DNA of 64,000 bases from Sphingomonas suaedae (GCF_007833215.1 NZ_CP042239.1:4028001-4092000), one strand, 5' to 3'; counted from the stretch's first letter, positions 47,998 to 57,741 are shown. The notes: a model not told the origin generated them from the letters alone. Numbers and translations are program-made.

Positions 47998-49977
47998 ATG
48001 TGGAAACATAAGATAAAACTCGCGGTGGCGGCACTGCTCGCGCTGACCGTCGCGATACCGGCATCGACGCAACAGGCGCCGCTGGTGCCGAACCCGGCAT
48101 CGGTGCCGGTGGAGGAGACCGCGTCTCCCGCCGCTCCGGCAGGACTCGACCGGCTGACCAAGAGCGATGTCGACACCTGGCTCGACGGCTATATGCCCTA
48201 TGCGCTCGCGCGCGGGGATATCGCCGGCGCGGTGGTGGTCGTCGTCAAGGACGGCGCGGTGCTGACCCAGCGCGGGTTCGGCTATTCGGATGTCGCGAAG
48301 CGCACGCCGGTCGATCCCGAAACGACGCTGTTCCGGCCCGGTTCGACCTCGAAACTGTTCACCTGGACTGCGGTGATGCAGCAGGTCGAGGCGGGGAAGA
48401 TCGACCTCGATGAGGATGTGAACAAATATCTCGATTTCACCATCCCGCCCTATGACGGCAAGCCGATCACGATGCGCCAGATCATGACGCATACGGCCGG
48501 GTTCGAGGAGATCATCAAGGGGCTGCTGGCATTTGATGTCCAGCTCAAGCCGCTGGGCGATATCCTGAAGGAGCGGATCCCCGAGCGGATCTATCAGCCG
48601 GGCACCACGCCCGCTTATTCAAACTATGCGACCGCGCTGGCGGGATATGTCGTCGAGCGCGTGTCGGGCCAGTCGTTTGACGATTATGTCGAGCGCAACA
48701 TCTTCGGGCGGCTGGGAATGCAATATGCCAGCTTCCGCCAGCCGCTGCCCGACAAGCTCAAACCGTTCATGTCGCAGGGCTATGAACTGGGATCGGGCAA
48801 GGCCCAGCGGTTCGAGATCATCGGCATGGCCCCGGCAGGCGCGATGTCCGCGAGCGGCGCGGCAATGGCGAAGTTCATGCTGGCCTATCTCAACGACGGC
48901 GCGCCGCTTCTCGAGCCCGCGACGACGAAGCAGATGCTGACCGCGCAGAATATGAGCGTGAAGGGCGCCAACCAGATGGCGCTCGGCTTTTACGAGGAGT
49001 GGGTCAATGGCCGCCGCGCGGTGGGTCATGGCGGCGACACCGTCTATTTCCATACCGACCTGAAGATTTTCCCGGCGGAGAAAATCGGTATATTCATCTC
49101 GGTCAACAGCCAGGGCAAGGACGGCGCACCGGGCGCGGTGCGCAGCGCGTTGGTCGACGGGTTCGCCGATCGCTACCTGCCCGACCCCAATGCCAAGCCG
49201 CCGGTGGAACTGGCGACGGCAAAGGACCATGCGAAGATGCTGGTCGGTGGCTGGTCCAACAGTCGCCGGGTCGCATCGAGCTTTGCGTCCTTCGTCTATC
49301 TGCTGGGCGAGGAAAAGATCGGCCTCGATGCGGACGGGCGACCGGTCGTCGCGGGGGTTCCCTCGATCGGCGGCGGACAGCGCAAATGGATCGAGGTCGA
49401 GCCGTTCGTCTGGCAGGACGCCTATGGCAAGGAGCGGCTGGTTGCCGAAGTGCGCGACGGACAGATCGTGCGCTGGACCTTTGGCATGGTATCGCCCTTC
49501 ATGGTGTGGGACCGCACGCCCTGGTATGCGACCGGTACCTGGCTGATCCCGGCATTGCTGTTTGCGCTGGCGGTGCTGGTGCTGACGGCGATCGCCTGGC
49601 CGGCGGGGTGGATCGCCCGTCGCCGTTATGGCGCCCAGCTCGCACTGACCGGACGTGCGCGCACCGCATTCCGGTTGGTGCGCGGCCTCGCCTGGCTGGT
49701 GCTGCTGGTGCTGATCGGCTGGCTGATCGTGGTCATGGGGATCGAGAATTTCGAATCCCATGGCAAGAATGACTGGCTGATCCTCTTGTTGCAGGTCGTC
49801 GGCACGCTGGGCTTTTTCGGCCTGCTGGGGGCTGCGGCGTGGAACGTCTGGCTGGCGTTCAAGGGCAAGCGCAGTTGGTTCTCGAAACTGTGGGCGGTGT
49901 TGCTGACGCTCGCGGCGTTCATCCTCCTGTGGGTGGCGCTGGTTTACAAGCTGGTGAGCTTCGGCGCCGGATACTGA
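47998..49977 (+). CDS. membrane-anchored serine hydrolase (beta-lactamase fold)
   Basis: 659 residues. N-terminal signal or anchor (IKLAVAALLALTVAIPAS), catalytic domain with S-x-x-K as STSK (116-119), YSN in PAYSNYATALAG and HGG in VGHGGDTVYFHTD, then four hydrophobic segments in the last 150 residues (for example LIPALLFALAVLVLTAIAW). DD-peptidase / esterase family; the membrane tail is unusual. A GGGGAC purine stretch precedes ATG 47998. Target unknown. Confidence 0.82.
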   Translation: MWKHKIKLAVAALLALTVAIPASTQQAPLVPNPASVPVEETASPAAPAGLDRLTKSDVDTWLDGYMPYALARGDIAGAVVVVVKDGAVLTQRGFGYSDVAKRTPVDPETTLFRPGSTSKLFTWTAVMQQVEAGKIDLDEDVNKYLDFTIPPYDGKPITMRQIMTHTAGFEEIIKGLLAFDVQLKPLGDILKERIPERIYQPGTTPAYSNYATALAGYVVERVSGQSFDDYVERNIFGRLGMQYASFRQPLPDKLKPFMSQGYELGSGKAQRFEIIGMAPAGAMSASGAAMAKFMLAYLNDGAPLLEPATTKQMLTAQNMSVKGANQMALGFYEEWVNGRRAVGHGGDTVYFHTDLKIFPAEKIGIFISVNSQGKDGAPGAVRSALVDGFADRYLPDPNAKPPVELATAKDHAKMLVGGWSNSRRVASSFASFVYLLGEEKIGLDADGRPVVAGVPSIGGGQRKWIEVEPFVWQDAYGKERLVAEVRDGQIVRWTFGMVSPFMVWDRTPWYATGTWLIPALLFALAVLVLTAIAWPAGWIARRRYGAQLALTGRARTAFRLVRGLAWLVLLVLIGWLIVVMGIENFESHGKNDWLILLLQVVGTLGFFGLLGAAAWNVWLAFKGKRSWFSKLWAVLLTLAAFILLWVALVYKLVSFGAGY

Positions 49978-49985
49978 CCGGACAT

Positions 49986-50012
49986 TGGGCGCGGGACACA
50001 AACCCGCGCCCA
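49986..50012 (+). terminator. stem-loop after the serine hydrolase gene
   Basis: TGGGCGCGGG (49986-49995) pairs with CCCGCGCCCA (50003-50012), loop of seven. Nine bases after the stop codon. No strong T-run follows. Confidence 0.55.
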
Positions 50013-50041
50013 TAAAATACCAAATCAAGATTGACAAACGC

Positions 50042-50069
50042 CTGATTGGGATAACACTATCCCAATCAG
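50042..50069. promoter_or_regulatory. palindromic operator-like site before the TonB receptor
   Basis: Perfect 11-base arms CTGATTGGGAT (50042-50052) and ATCCCAATCAG (50059-50069), 6-base spacer. TTGACA at 50031-50036 lies just upstream, and any -10 would fall within the palindrome, so it is more likely an operator than a terminator. Confidence 0.6.
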
Positions 50070-50125
50070 AAAAAGCCGCGCGCGGATCGGACCGTGTGAC
50101 AAGGCCAGGTTCAGGGAGCTCCACT

Positions 50126-52339
50126 ATGACTCGGAAAGCGATTCCTACCCACATCCTGTTGTCCCTCTCGACCGCCGCCGCAGCGCTGGTGCTTCCCGCA
50201 TCGGCATTCGCACAGGATGGCGACACGGGCGTAGCGGTCGATCGGGACGAGATCGTCGTCACCGCGCAGAAGCGCGAGGAGAATATCCTCGACGTGCCGG
50301 TCTCGATCAGCGTCGTCGGGGGCGAGCAACTGGTCGAGCAGGGGGCGGCATCGCTGGCTGACTATGCGGGTTATGTGCCGGGAATGCAGATCTCCAGCGC
50401 GGGCACGCCGGGCCAGTCGACGGTCACGTTGCGCGGCGTCGCCCCGCTGAGCGGTGCACAGACGGTCGGTATGTATCTGGACGACGCACCGGTCGGATCG
50501 AGCAGCATCTATAACCGCGCGGGCGCCTTCTCGCTCGATCTGCTGCCCTATGACATCGAACGCGTCGAAGTGCTGCGCGGCCCGCAGGGGACGCTCTATG
50601 GGGCAAGCTCGATCGGCGGGCTGCTGAAATATGTGACGGTATCGCCCAGCACCACGCGGTTCAGCGTCCGCGGTGGCGTGGAGGCGTTCGGTATCGACGG
50701 CGCGGGGGAACTGGGCTGGGCCGGCAATGTGATGGTCAACGCCCCGGTCGTGGCCGACAAGATCGGCGTGTCGGCCAGCTTCTCGATGCGTCGCACGCCC
50801 GGCTATGCGAACAGCGTCAACAATCCCGCGCTGGACGATCAGAACAGCTTCGAGCAGGTCGGCGGCCGTGTGGCGGTGCTGTTCCAGCCGAGCGAAGCGC
50901 TGAGCGTCAAGCTCAGCGGTATCTGGCAGTCGATCGATGCCGATGGCAACGGGATCTATGCCGCCGATCTGACGGGCCGTCGCCTGGGGGATGGCAGCAG
51001 CTACAATAATTTCGTGGCCGAACCGTTCACGACCGATCTGGAATTTTATGCGGGGACGATCGACTATGATTTCGGCGGCGCGGTCCTGACCTCCGCGACG
51101 ACCTGGAGCCGGCGCACGGCGGTGCAGGATCAGGATGCCAGCTACTCTTTCGGCGTGCTCTTTCCCCTGCTGACCGGCGGAGCGGTCGATCCCGGCATCA
51201 CGCCGTTCGAAATCGCGCTGGGTCTCGACAAATTCACCCAGGAATTTCGTCTTGCATCGCCCGGTGGCGGCATGGTCGAATGGCTGGTTGGCGCCTTCTA
51301 CACGCATGAGGACAGCAGCAACAATCAGATCGTGCGGTCGTTCGACATGGACGGCGCCGCGATCCCGGGGCTCGATCCGCTCGCCACGATCGCGCTGCCC
51401 GCGACGTACAAGGAATATGCGCTGTTCGGTAACGCGACGGTGCGGTTCAGCGACCGCTTCCACCTGAGCGGCGGCGTGCGCTGGGCGCGCAACGAGCAGA
51501 CTTTCCGTCAGATCAGCGAAGGCGCGATCGTTGCTCCGGCGGACGATCCCGGCGCATCGAACGAGGATGTCTTTACCTACAGCATCAGCCCGCAATTCCA
51601 CCTGAACGACGACGCGATGCTCTATGCCCGCGTCGCCAGCGGCTATCGCCCCGGCGGCCCGAACGTGATTGTCCTCGACGTGCCGCCCAGCGTCGATTCG
51701 GATTCGCTCACCAACTATGAAGTCGGGTTCAAGGCCGATCTGGCGGGCCGGATGGTGACGATCGACGTCGCTGCCTTCTACATGGACTGGAGGGATATCC
51801 AGGTCGTCCGGGCATTTGGCGGCGTCAGCGGCAATGCCAATGGCGGCCGGGCGGTCAGCAAGGGATTCGAAGGCTCGCTGCTGCTGCGGCCGACCCGCGG
51901 GCTGACGGTGAGCCTGACCGGCTCATATACCGACGCGCATCTCTCGGAGGACGTACCGGAGATCAGCGGCGCCGATGGCGACCGGCTGCCCGCCGTGCCG
52001 GAGTTCAGCGGTGCCATGCGGATCGACTATGGGTTCGACCTGGGCGGCAATTTGCGCGGCGATGTCGGGGCCGGTCTGCGCCACGCAAGCGGTCGCCTCT
52101 CCTCGGTCGAGAGCGACCCGCTGGCGGTCGAGGCGCGACCCTATACCTCGGTCGATCTCAATGCGGCGCTCAGCATCGGCGAGCATTGGAAGCTACGCGC
52201 CTATGCCCGCAACCTCTTCAACAACCAGGGCGAGCTTTCGCGCGCGTTGTTGACCGACGGGCTGGGCGACCCGAGCTTCATCCAGATCACCCCGATTCAG
52301 CCGCGCACGCTGGGCGTGGCGTTCGAACTATCCTTCTGA
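50126..52339 (+). CDS. TonB-dependent receptor
   Basis: 737 residues. Signal peptide (PTHILLSLSTAAAALVLPASAFAQ), TonB box DEIVVTAQKREEN, plug (DVPVSISVVGGEQLVEQGAASLADYAGYVPGMQI, LRGPQGTLYGASSIGGL) and C-terminal barrel ending RTLGVAFELSF. ATG 50126 after AGGGAG (50113-50118). It heads a tight operon: the DUF1611 gene starts 22 bases later and the following genes overlap by 4 bases each. Ligand unknown; oligopeptides or murein fragments are suggested by the neighbours. Confidence 0.92.
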   Translation: MTRKAIPTHILLSLSTAAAALVLPASAFAQDGDTGVAVDRDEIVVTAQKREENILDVPVSISVVGGEQLVEQGAASLADYAGYVPGMQISSAGTPGQSTVTLRGVAPLSGAQTVGMYLDDAPVGSSSIYNRAGAFSLDLLPYDIERVEVLRGPQGTLYGASSIGGLLKYVTVSPSTTRFSVRGGVEAFGIDGAGELGWAGNVMVNAPVVADKIGVSASFSMRRTPGYANSVNNPALDDQNSFEQVGGRVAVLFQPSEALSVKLSGIWQSIDADGNGIYAADLTGRRLGDGSSYNNFVAEPFTTDLEFYAGTIDYDFGGAVLTSATTWSRRTAVQDQDASYSFGVLFPLLTGGAVDPGITPFEIALGLDKFTQEFRLASPGGGMVEWLVGAFYTHEDSSNNQIVRSFDMDGAAIPGLDPLATIALPATYKEYALFGNATVRFSDRFHLSGGVRWARNEQTFRQISEGAIVAPADDPGASNEDVFTYSISPQFHLNDDAMLYARVASGYRPGGPNVIVLDVPPSVDSDSLTNYEVGFKADLAGRMVTIDVAAFYMDWRDIQVVRAFGGVSGNANGGRAVSKGFEGSLLLRPTRGLTVSLTGSYTDAHLSEDVPEISGADGDRLPAVPEFSGAMRIDYGFDLGGNLRGDVGAGLRHASGRLSSVESDPLAVEARPYTSVDLNAALSIGEHWKLRAYARNLFNNQGELSRALLTDGLGDPSFIQITPIQPRTLGVAFELSF

Positions 52340-52361
52340 TCCGTTGGTGAAAGCATCGCTC

Positions 52362-53402
52362 ATGAACGCCCCTGTCGGTCCGTTGACCGAAAGTCCCGTC
52401 CTGTCGCAACCCTATCTGCTGTTTCTCGGCGACACGGCGGAACCGGGATTTGCCAAGACCGCTTTTGGCCTGCGCGACTGGGCGCCGGACAAATGCGTCG
52501 GTGAGCTGCGGCTGACCGGCGCGACCGTCTCCACCGGCCTGACCGCAATGACCCCGGCCGAGGCGCGAGCGCAGGGGGCGCGGGCGATGGTCATCGGCGT
52601 CGCGAACCAGGGCGGGGTCATCCCCCCGGCCTGGCGCGCGTCGCTGATCGAGGCGCTGGAGGCGGGGCTGGACCTGATCGCGGGAATGCACATGCGGCTC
52701 GCCGACATGCCGGAGGTCGCGGCGGCAGCGCAGCGGCTGGGACGGCGGCTGTTCGACGTGCGGGTGCCGCCCGCCGACATCCCGATCGCGACCGGGCGCA
52801 AGCGCAGCGGCAAGCGGCTGCTGACCGTCGGCACCGACTGCGCATTGGGCAAGAAATATACCGCGCTCGCGCTGGCCGCCGCCTTCACGGCACGCGGGGT
52901 GGATACCGACTTCCGCGCGAGCGGCCAGACCGGGATCATGATCGCGGGCGGGGGCATTCCGATGGATGCGGTTGTCTCCGATTTCGAAGCAGGCGCGGCC
53001 GAAATTCTTTCGCCGGACGCACCCGACGACCATTGGGACATCATCGAGGGACAGGGATCGCTGGCGCACCCTGCCTATGCAGCGGTATCGCTCGGCCTGC
53101 TGCACGGCAGCCAGCCCGATGTGTTCGTGGTCTGCCACGAGCCGGGGCGCACCGTCATGTTGGGAACCGCAGGCTATAGCGTGGCGAGCATCGAAGAGAT
53201 TGTGGAGTTGACGATCGCGCTTGGGCGCCGGACCAATCCGGCGATCCGCTGTGGCGGCTTCGCCTTCAACACCTCCGCGCTCGACCCGGCGGAGGCCGAA
53301 GCGCTGATGGCGCGTGAGAGCGAGCGGCTGGGTCTCCCGGTTGCCGATCCGGTGCGCCGTGGGCCCGCATTCGACGCGCTGGTGTCGAGCTGCCTCGGAT
53401 GA
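52362..53402 (+). CDS. dgcN: DUF1611 family, DgcN-like
   Basis: 346 residues. DUF1611 proteins have an N-terminal small domain and a P-loop NTPase-like domain; here the loop is LLTVGTDCALGKKYTALAL (about 159-177). Also GQTGIMIAGGGIPMDAVVSDFEAG and EGQGSLAHPAYA. In marine proteobacteria DgcN acetylates D-Glu to N-acetyl-D-Glu, working with the racemase DgcA. ATG 52362 is chosen; an in-frame TTG 52344 is possible. Overlaps the transporter by four bases. The symbol is by family, not proven. Confidence 0.8.
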   Translation: MNAPVGPLTESPVLSQPYLLFLGDTAEPGFAKTAFGLRDWAPDKCVGELRLTGATVSTGLTAMTPAEARAQGARAMVIGVANQGGVIPPAWRASLIEALEAGLDLIAGMHMRLADMPEVAAAAQRLGRRLFDVRVPPADIPIATGRKRSGKRLLTVGTDCALGKKYTALALAAAFTARGVDTDFRASGQTGIMIAGGGIPMDAVVSDFEAGAAEILSPDAPDDHWDIIEGQGSLAHPAYAAVSLGLLHGSQPDVFVVCHEPGRTVMLGTAGYSVASIEEIVELTIALGRRTNPAIRCGGFAFNTSALDPAEAEALMARESERLGLPVADPVRRGPAFDALVSSCLG

Positions 53403-54520
53403 CCGCATCGCCCGCCGCGTCGACCCGGTTCCAGCGCTTCCTGCTGCCGGGCCTCGCGTTCAAGGGCGTGGTGATCGGCGGCGGCTATGCGACGGGACGG
53501 GAGCTGGCGGAATTCTTCGTGCCAAGCGGTCCGCAGGGCGGGCTGTGGGGCATGGTGCTGGCGATGGCGATCTGGAGCGCGGTCTGCGCCGCGACCTTTG
53601 CATTCGCGCATCTCACCCGCAGCTATGACTATCGCAGCTTTTTCCAGCGGTTGCTGGGGCCGGGCTGGATCGCGTTCGAGATCGTCTATGTCCTGCTGCT
53701 GGTGCTGATCCTCGCGGTAATCGGCGCGGCAGCGGGCGAGATCGGGGCGAGTTTCGGCGCGCCTACGATTGTCGGCACGCTGATCCTGGCGGGCACGATC
53801 GCGGCGGTGGCGAGCTTTGGAACCGGATCGGTCGAGCGCCTGTTCAAATATGCCTCGATGCTCCTCTATCTCGTCTATGCCCTGTTCGTGGTGATCGGCT
53901 TGTCGCTGTTCGGGGACCGGATCGCGGACAATCTGGCGACCCCGGTGCCGAGTGATGGCTGGGCGATCGGGGGCGTCGCCTATGCGGGCTATAACCTCAT
54001 CGCGGCGGCGGTGGTGCTGCCGATGGCGGCGCATCTGACCAGCCGTCGCGACGCGCTGATCGCAGGCGCCATCGCCGGGCCGCTGGCGATGCTGCCCGCG
54101 CTCGGATTCTTCCTCTGCATGATCGCCTTTTATCCGGCGATCGGGGACGAGACGCTGCCGTCGGGCTTCCTGCTCGACCAGATGAATATCCCTGCCTTCC
54201 GTATCGCGTTCCAGGCGATGATCTTCGCCGCGCTGCTGGAGACGGGGACAGGGATCGTCCACGCGGTGAATGAGCGCGTTTCGGGCGTGTGGCAGGCGAA
54301 GCGTGGCGTCGCCCTCGGCACCCGTGCGCGCGCAGCGATCGCACTCGCGCTCCTGCTCGGCTGCATCTTCGTCGCGAGCCGCTTCGGTCTCGTCGCGCTG
54401 ATCGGGAGCGGGTACCGGCTGCTCGCTTTCGCGATCTTGGCGGTGTTCGTGCTGCCGCTGATGACCCTGGGCGTCGCCCGCATCCTGCGCGCGCGGCCCG
54501 AAGTGGAGATTTCTGCATGA
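53399..54520 (+). CDS. YkvI-type membrane transporter (APC/LeuT fold)
   Basis: 373 residues with about ten membrane helices: FKGVVIGGGYATGRELAEFFV in the first helix (unwound Gly-rich binding region), IVYVLLLVLILAVIGAAAGEIG, FKYASMLLYLVYALFVVIG. Resembles YkvI/COG3949 proteins, presumed amino-acid or cation-coupled carriers. Overlaps both neighbours by four bases, so it is an integral part of the operon. Probably moves D-Glu, dipeptides or a related compound into the cell (inference). Confidence 0.82.
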   Translation: MTASPAASTRFQRFLLPGLAFKGVVIGGGYATGRELAEFFVPSGPQGGLWGMVLAMAIWSAVCAATFAFAHLTRSYDYRSFFQRLLGPGWIAFEIVYVLLLVLILAVIGAAAGEIGASFGAPTIVGTLILAGTIAAVASFGTGSVERLFKYASMLLYLVYALFVVIGLSLFGDRIADNLATPVPSDGWAIGGVAYAGYNLIAAAVVLPMAAHLTSRRDALIAGAIAGPLAMLPALGFFLCMIAFYPAIGDETLPSGFLLDQMNIPAFRIAFQAMIFAALLETGTGIVHAVNERVSGVWQAKRGVALGTRARAAIALALLLGCIFVASRFGLVALIGSGYRLLAFAILAVFVLPLMTLGVARILRARPEVEISA

Positions 54521-56100
54521 TCCGAATGCTCGCTGCGCTCCCGGCGCTGCTGCTCGCCACCGCTTTGCCCGCTGCGGCGGAATTGCCCAAGGGGTTTGAG
54601 GATCGGGTCGAAACGCTGCGGCAGCGGAGCGGCGCGCCCGGCATCGCGCTCGCGGTGGTGGAACAGGGCGAGGTCGCGCTGGCCAGGGGTTGGGGCACGA
54701 CCAAGCTCGACGGCGCGCAACAGGTCGATGCCGACACGATCTTCCAGACCGGATCGACCGGCAAGGCGTTCACCGCCGCCGCGCTCGCCATTCTGGTCGA
54801 TCGCGGCAAGATCAAGTGGGACGACCGGGTGATCGATCACATGCCCTGGTTCCGCATGTACGACCCCTGGGTCACGCGCGAGATCACGATCCGCGATCTG
54901 CTCGTTCACCGCAGCGGCCTCGGCCTTGGCGCGGGCGACCTGCTCTACGTCCCGCGCGGTAGCCTGTCGCGCAAGGAGACGGTCAAGCGCCTTGCCCATA
55001 TCAAGCCCGCCAGCAGCTTCCGATCGGGCTATGCCTATGACAACATCCTCTACGCCGTCGCCGGACAGCTGATCGAAGAAGTCAGCGGCAAGAGTTGGGA
55101 AGACTTCATGGCGCAGGATGTGTTCGCTGCGGGCGGCATGACCAGCGCAACCGCGACCTACGAAACCCGGCTCGCCAACCCCAATCGCGCGCATCCCCAT
55201 GGCCGGGTCGGTGGTGCGGTGCGCGGCGACGGGCCGATCTCGATGCTCGACGAACGCGGCGTGGAGCTTGGCCGTGCGGCGCTGCCCGCGGGCGGCCTGG
55301 CGCTCAGCGCCAACGACCTTGCCCGCTGGCTGCAGATCCAGCTGGGGCAGGGGGCATTGCCTGGCGGCGGGCGGCTGTTCACTGCGGCACAGGCGGCGGA
55401 GATGTGGAAGGGCGTGACGCCGATGCCGATCGCACAGATGCCGCCCTCGCTCGCGCCGCTGACGCCCAAGTTCAGCAGCTACGGGCTCGGCTGGAACGTG
55501 ACCGACTATCGCGGCGTGCGCGTGATCGCGCATGGCGGCGCGGTGTTCGGTGCGATCGCCTATGTCATCCTGCTCCCCGATCAGCAGGTCGGCATCGCCG
55601 GGGTAGTCAACGCCGAGGAAACGGCGCTGCTGCGCGGCGTGATCCAGACGCTGGTCGATCATTATCTCGACGCGCCCGATCAGGACTGGCCCGGGCGCTT
55701 CGACACCTTCATCGAACAGCGCGTGTCGGGTGCCAAGGCGGCGCTCGCCACGACCCGTGCCACGCCCGCCAAGGTCGGCCCATCGTTGGCGCTCGACCGC
55801 TATGTCGGCACCTATCGCGACGCCTGGTATGGCGATGTCGTGGTGGCCAAAGGCAAGGATGGCGGCCTGACCATCGATTTCACCACCACCCCGGCGATGA
55901 AGGGGAGGCTGGTGCACTGGCAATATGACTCCTTCGTCACCCGCTTCGACGACGCGGCGCTCGAACCCGCCTATGTCACCTTCGCGCTCGACGCCGACGG
56001 CAAGGTCGCCCGCGTGTCGATGAAGCCCGAAAGCCCGATCGCCGACTTCAGCTATAATTATCAGGACCTCGACCTGCGTCCGGTGGGAGTGGACAAATGA
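54517..56100 (+). CDS. exported serine hydrolase with DUF3471, DD-peptidase-like
   Basis: 527 residues. Signal peptide (IRMLAALPALLLATALPAAAE). Catalytic S-x-x-K is STGK (80-83), second motif YDN in GYAYDNILYAV, third HGG in VIAHGGAVFGAI. C-terminal DUF3471 domain (about 420-527, RYVGTYRDAWYGDVVV). Family members include D-aminopeptidases and esterases. ATG 54517 overlaps the transporter stop. Probably trims peptides in the periplasm before uptake or dipeptide cleavage. Confidence 0.87.
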   Translation: MIRMLAALPALLLATALPAAAELPKGFEDRVETLRQRSGAPGIALAVVEQGEVALARGWGTTKLDGAQQVDADTIFQTGSTGKAFTAAALAILVDRGKIKWDDRVIDHMPWFRMYDPWVTREITIRDLLVHRSGLGLGAGDLLYVPRGSLSRKETVKRLAHIKPASSFRSGYAYDNILYAVAGQLIEEVSGKSWEDFMAQDVFAAGGMTSATATYETRLANPNRAHPHGRVGGAVRGDGPISMLDERGVELGRAALPAGGLALSANDLARWLQIQLGQGALPGGGRLFTAAQAAEMWKGVTPMPIAQMPPSLAPLTPKFSSYGLGWNVTDYRGVRVIAHGGAVFGAIAYVILLPDQQVGIAGVVNAEETALLRGVIQTLVDHYLDAPDQDWPGRFDTFIEQRVSGAKAALATTRATPAKVGPSLALDRYVGTYRDAWYGDVVVAKGKDGGLTIDFTTTPAMKGRLVHWQYDSFVTRFDDAALEPAYVTFALDADGKVARVSMKPESPIADFSYNYQDLDLRPVGVDK

Positions 56101-57284
56101 AGCGTTTCCCGACCCTCGCGCTGTTGTTGCTCGGCGCCTGCGCCACCACCTCCGCGCCCCCGGCCAGGGATGCGGCAGCGTTGCACAAGAGTCTGCTCGT
56201 GCTCGACACGCATATCGATACGGCGATGCACTTCGGGCGTCCCGGCTGGGACTTTGGCGCGCGCCACGATCCCGCGACCGATATCGTCCAGGTCGATTTG
56301 GTGCGGATGGAGGAGGGCGCGCTCGATGGCGGGTTCTTCGCGATCTACACCGATCAGGGGCCGTTGACCGCGAAGGGCTATGCCGACGCGCTGGCCTTTG
56401 CTCGCAGGCGATCCGATGTGATCGACAGCACGATCGCGCAATTCCCGAACCGCATCGCCCCGGCGCTGACCGCGCAGGACGCGCGCCGCCTCAATCGCGA
56501 GGGCAAGCTGATCGCGTTCAAGTCGATCGAGAACAGCTATCCGCTGGGCGAAGACCTGTCGCTGCTCGCCGAGTTCCACAAGCGCGGCGTGCGCATGGCC
56601 GGGCCGGTCCACGGCAAGAACAACCAGTTCGCCGATTCATCGACCGATACGCCACGCTGGAATGGGCTCAGCCCCTTGGGTCGGCAGTGGGTCGCGGAGA
56701 TGAACCGCCTCGGAATCGTGATCGACGCCAGCCACGCCTCGGATGCCGCGTTCGACCAGATGGTCGAACTCTCCCGCGCGCCGATCATCCTGTCGCACTC
56801 CAGCGGCCGGGCGGCGTACGAGCACCCCCGCAACCTCGACGATGCGCGCATCCGCAAGCTGGCGGAGAGCGGCGGGGCGATGTGCATCAGCACCATCTTC
56901 CTCTCCGAACTCAATCTCGACGGCGAGCGCGGCGCATTGTTCGCGCAGTACGAACAGATCGCGACCCTGTCGCCTGCGGAACAGGTCGCGCTGGCGAAGA
57001 AGTGGCGCGAGCTCGACAAGACCCAGCCGCTCTGGGGCGCCGATTTCGAGAACTACATGGCGATGGTGCTGCACGTCGTGAAGGTCGCGGGCCCCGACCA
57101 TGTCTGCTTCAGCGGCGACTGGGACGGCGGCGGCGGCCTTCCGGGCCTGGAGGACATCTCCGCACTGCCCAAGGTGACGCAGCGGCTCAAGGCGGCGGGC
57201 TATTCGGACGAAGACCTGGCCAAGATGTGGGGCGGCAACATCCTGCGCGTGGTGTCGGAGGCACAGGCTAAGGCGGGGGGCTGA
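56097..57284 (+). CDS. M19 dipeptidase (membrane/renal dipeptidase family), lipoprotein
   Basis: 395 residues. Lipobox LLLLGAC. Zinc ligands: H-x-D in DTHID (H39, D41), bridging Glu in FKSIENSYPLG, His in DASHAS and ILSHSSGR, and the end motif CFSGDWDGGGGL. M19 enzymes hydrolyse dipeptides, including L-D and D-residue-containing ones. Overlaps the serine hydrolase by four bases. Completes a peptide to free D-amino acid route. Intergenic 57285-57531 downstream has only a repeat. Confidence 0.92.
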   Translation: MKRFPTLALLLLGACATTSAPPARDAAALHKSLLVLDTHIDTAMHFGRPGWDFGARHDPATDIVQVDLVRMEEGALDGGFFAIYTDQGPLTAKGYADALAFARRRSDVIDSTIAQFPNRIAPALTAQDARRLNREGKLIAFKSIENSYPLGEDLSLLAEFHKRGVRMAGPVHGKNNQFADSSTDTPRWNGLSPLGRQWVAEMNRLGIVIDASHASDAAFDQMVELSRAPIILSHSSGRAAYEHPRNLDDARIRKLAESGGAMCISTIFLSELNLDGERGALFAQYEQIATLSPAEQVALAKKWRELDKTQPLWGADFENYMAMVLHVVKVAGPDHVCFSGDWDGGGGLPGLEDISALPKVTQRLKAAGYSDEDLAKMWGGNILRVVSEAQAKAGG

Positions 57285-57331
57285 AGGCGCGCTTTGGGTG
57301 GAAGGGGCGCACCGCGCGCCACCTCCCATTT

Positions 57332-57436
57332 GTCACCCTGGCCCCGTGCCGGGGTCCACTTCGCCTCACGCCCGGCGCGCAAGCCTCTTGCTTCGCGCTC
57401 GCTTCCCGGTGGACCCCGGCACAAGGCCGGGGTGAC
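57332..57436. repeat. intergenic inverted repeat, family F
   Basis: GTCACCCTGGCCCCGTGCCG (57332 on) and the reverse form ending GGCCGGGGTGAC at 57436 match over 26 of 28 positions. Close relative of 35241-35346. Confidence 0.88.
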
Positions 57437-57531
57437 CAAGAAGGAAAGCTGCCCGTCGGCTTACGACCCATTGCGGACATCGTTCAGCAGAGGCAATCTC
57501 GGTTCTATAAGGCCGCTTGTTAGGACCGCCC

Positions 57532-57741
57532 ATGTTGAACAATCACGCATGTTGTTTCTGTGATCGGATTGTTGACGTTAGCGAGAAAGATGCGCTGCGC
57601 CTGACCTTCGATAGCCCATGGATACACCGGGACTTGAGCGACCGAGAGGAAAGTAGGACTGCTCATTACGCCTGTTTCAAAAACAGGCTGGAGCCGCTGC
57701 TAACTATCCCGTTGGACACTGAGATATTCCCTCTGACATAG
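57532..57741 (+). CDS. small protein with CxxC...HxxC, zinc-ribbon-like
   Basis: 69 residues, MLNNHACCFCDRIVDVSEKD with a C7-x-x-C10 pair and H45-x-x-C48 (THYAC-like: AHYACFKNRL), consistent with one zinc site. The coding region is less GC-rich than the surroundings and uses more mixed third positions, so it may be acquired. TAGGACC precedes the ATG at 57532. No relatives recognised; could be a small binding or immunity-type protein. Confidence 0.45.
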   Translation: MLNNHACCFCDRIVDVSEKDALRLTFDSPWIHRDLSDREESRTAHYACFKNRLEPLLTIPLDTEIFPLT

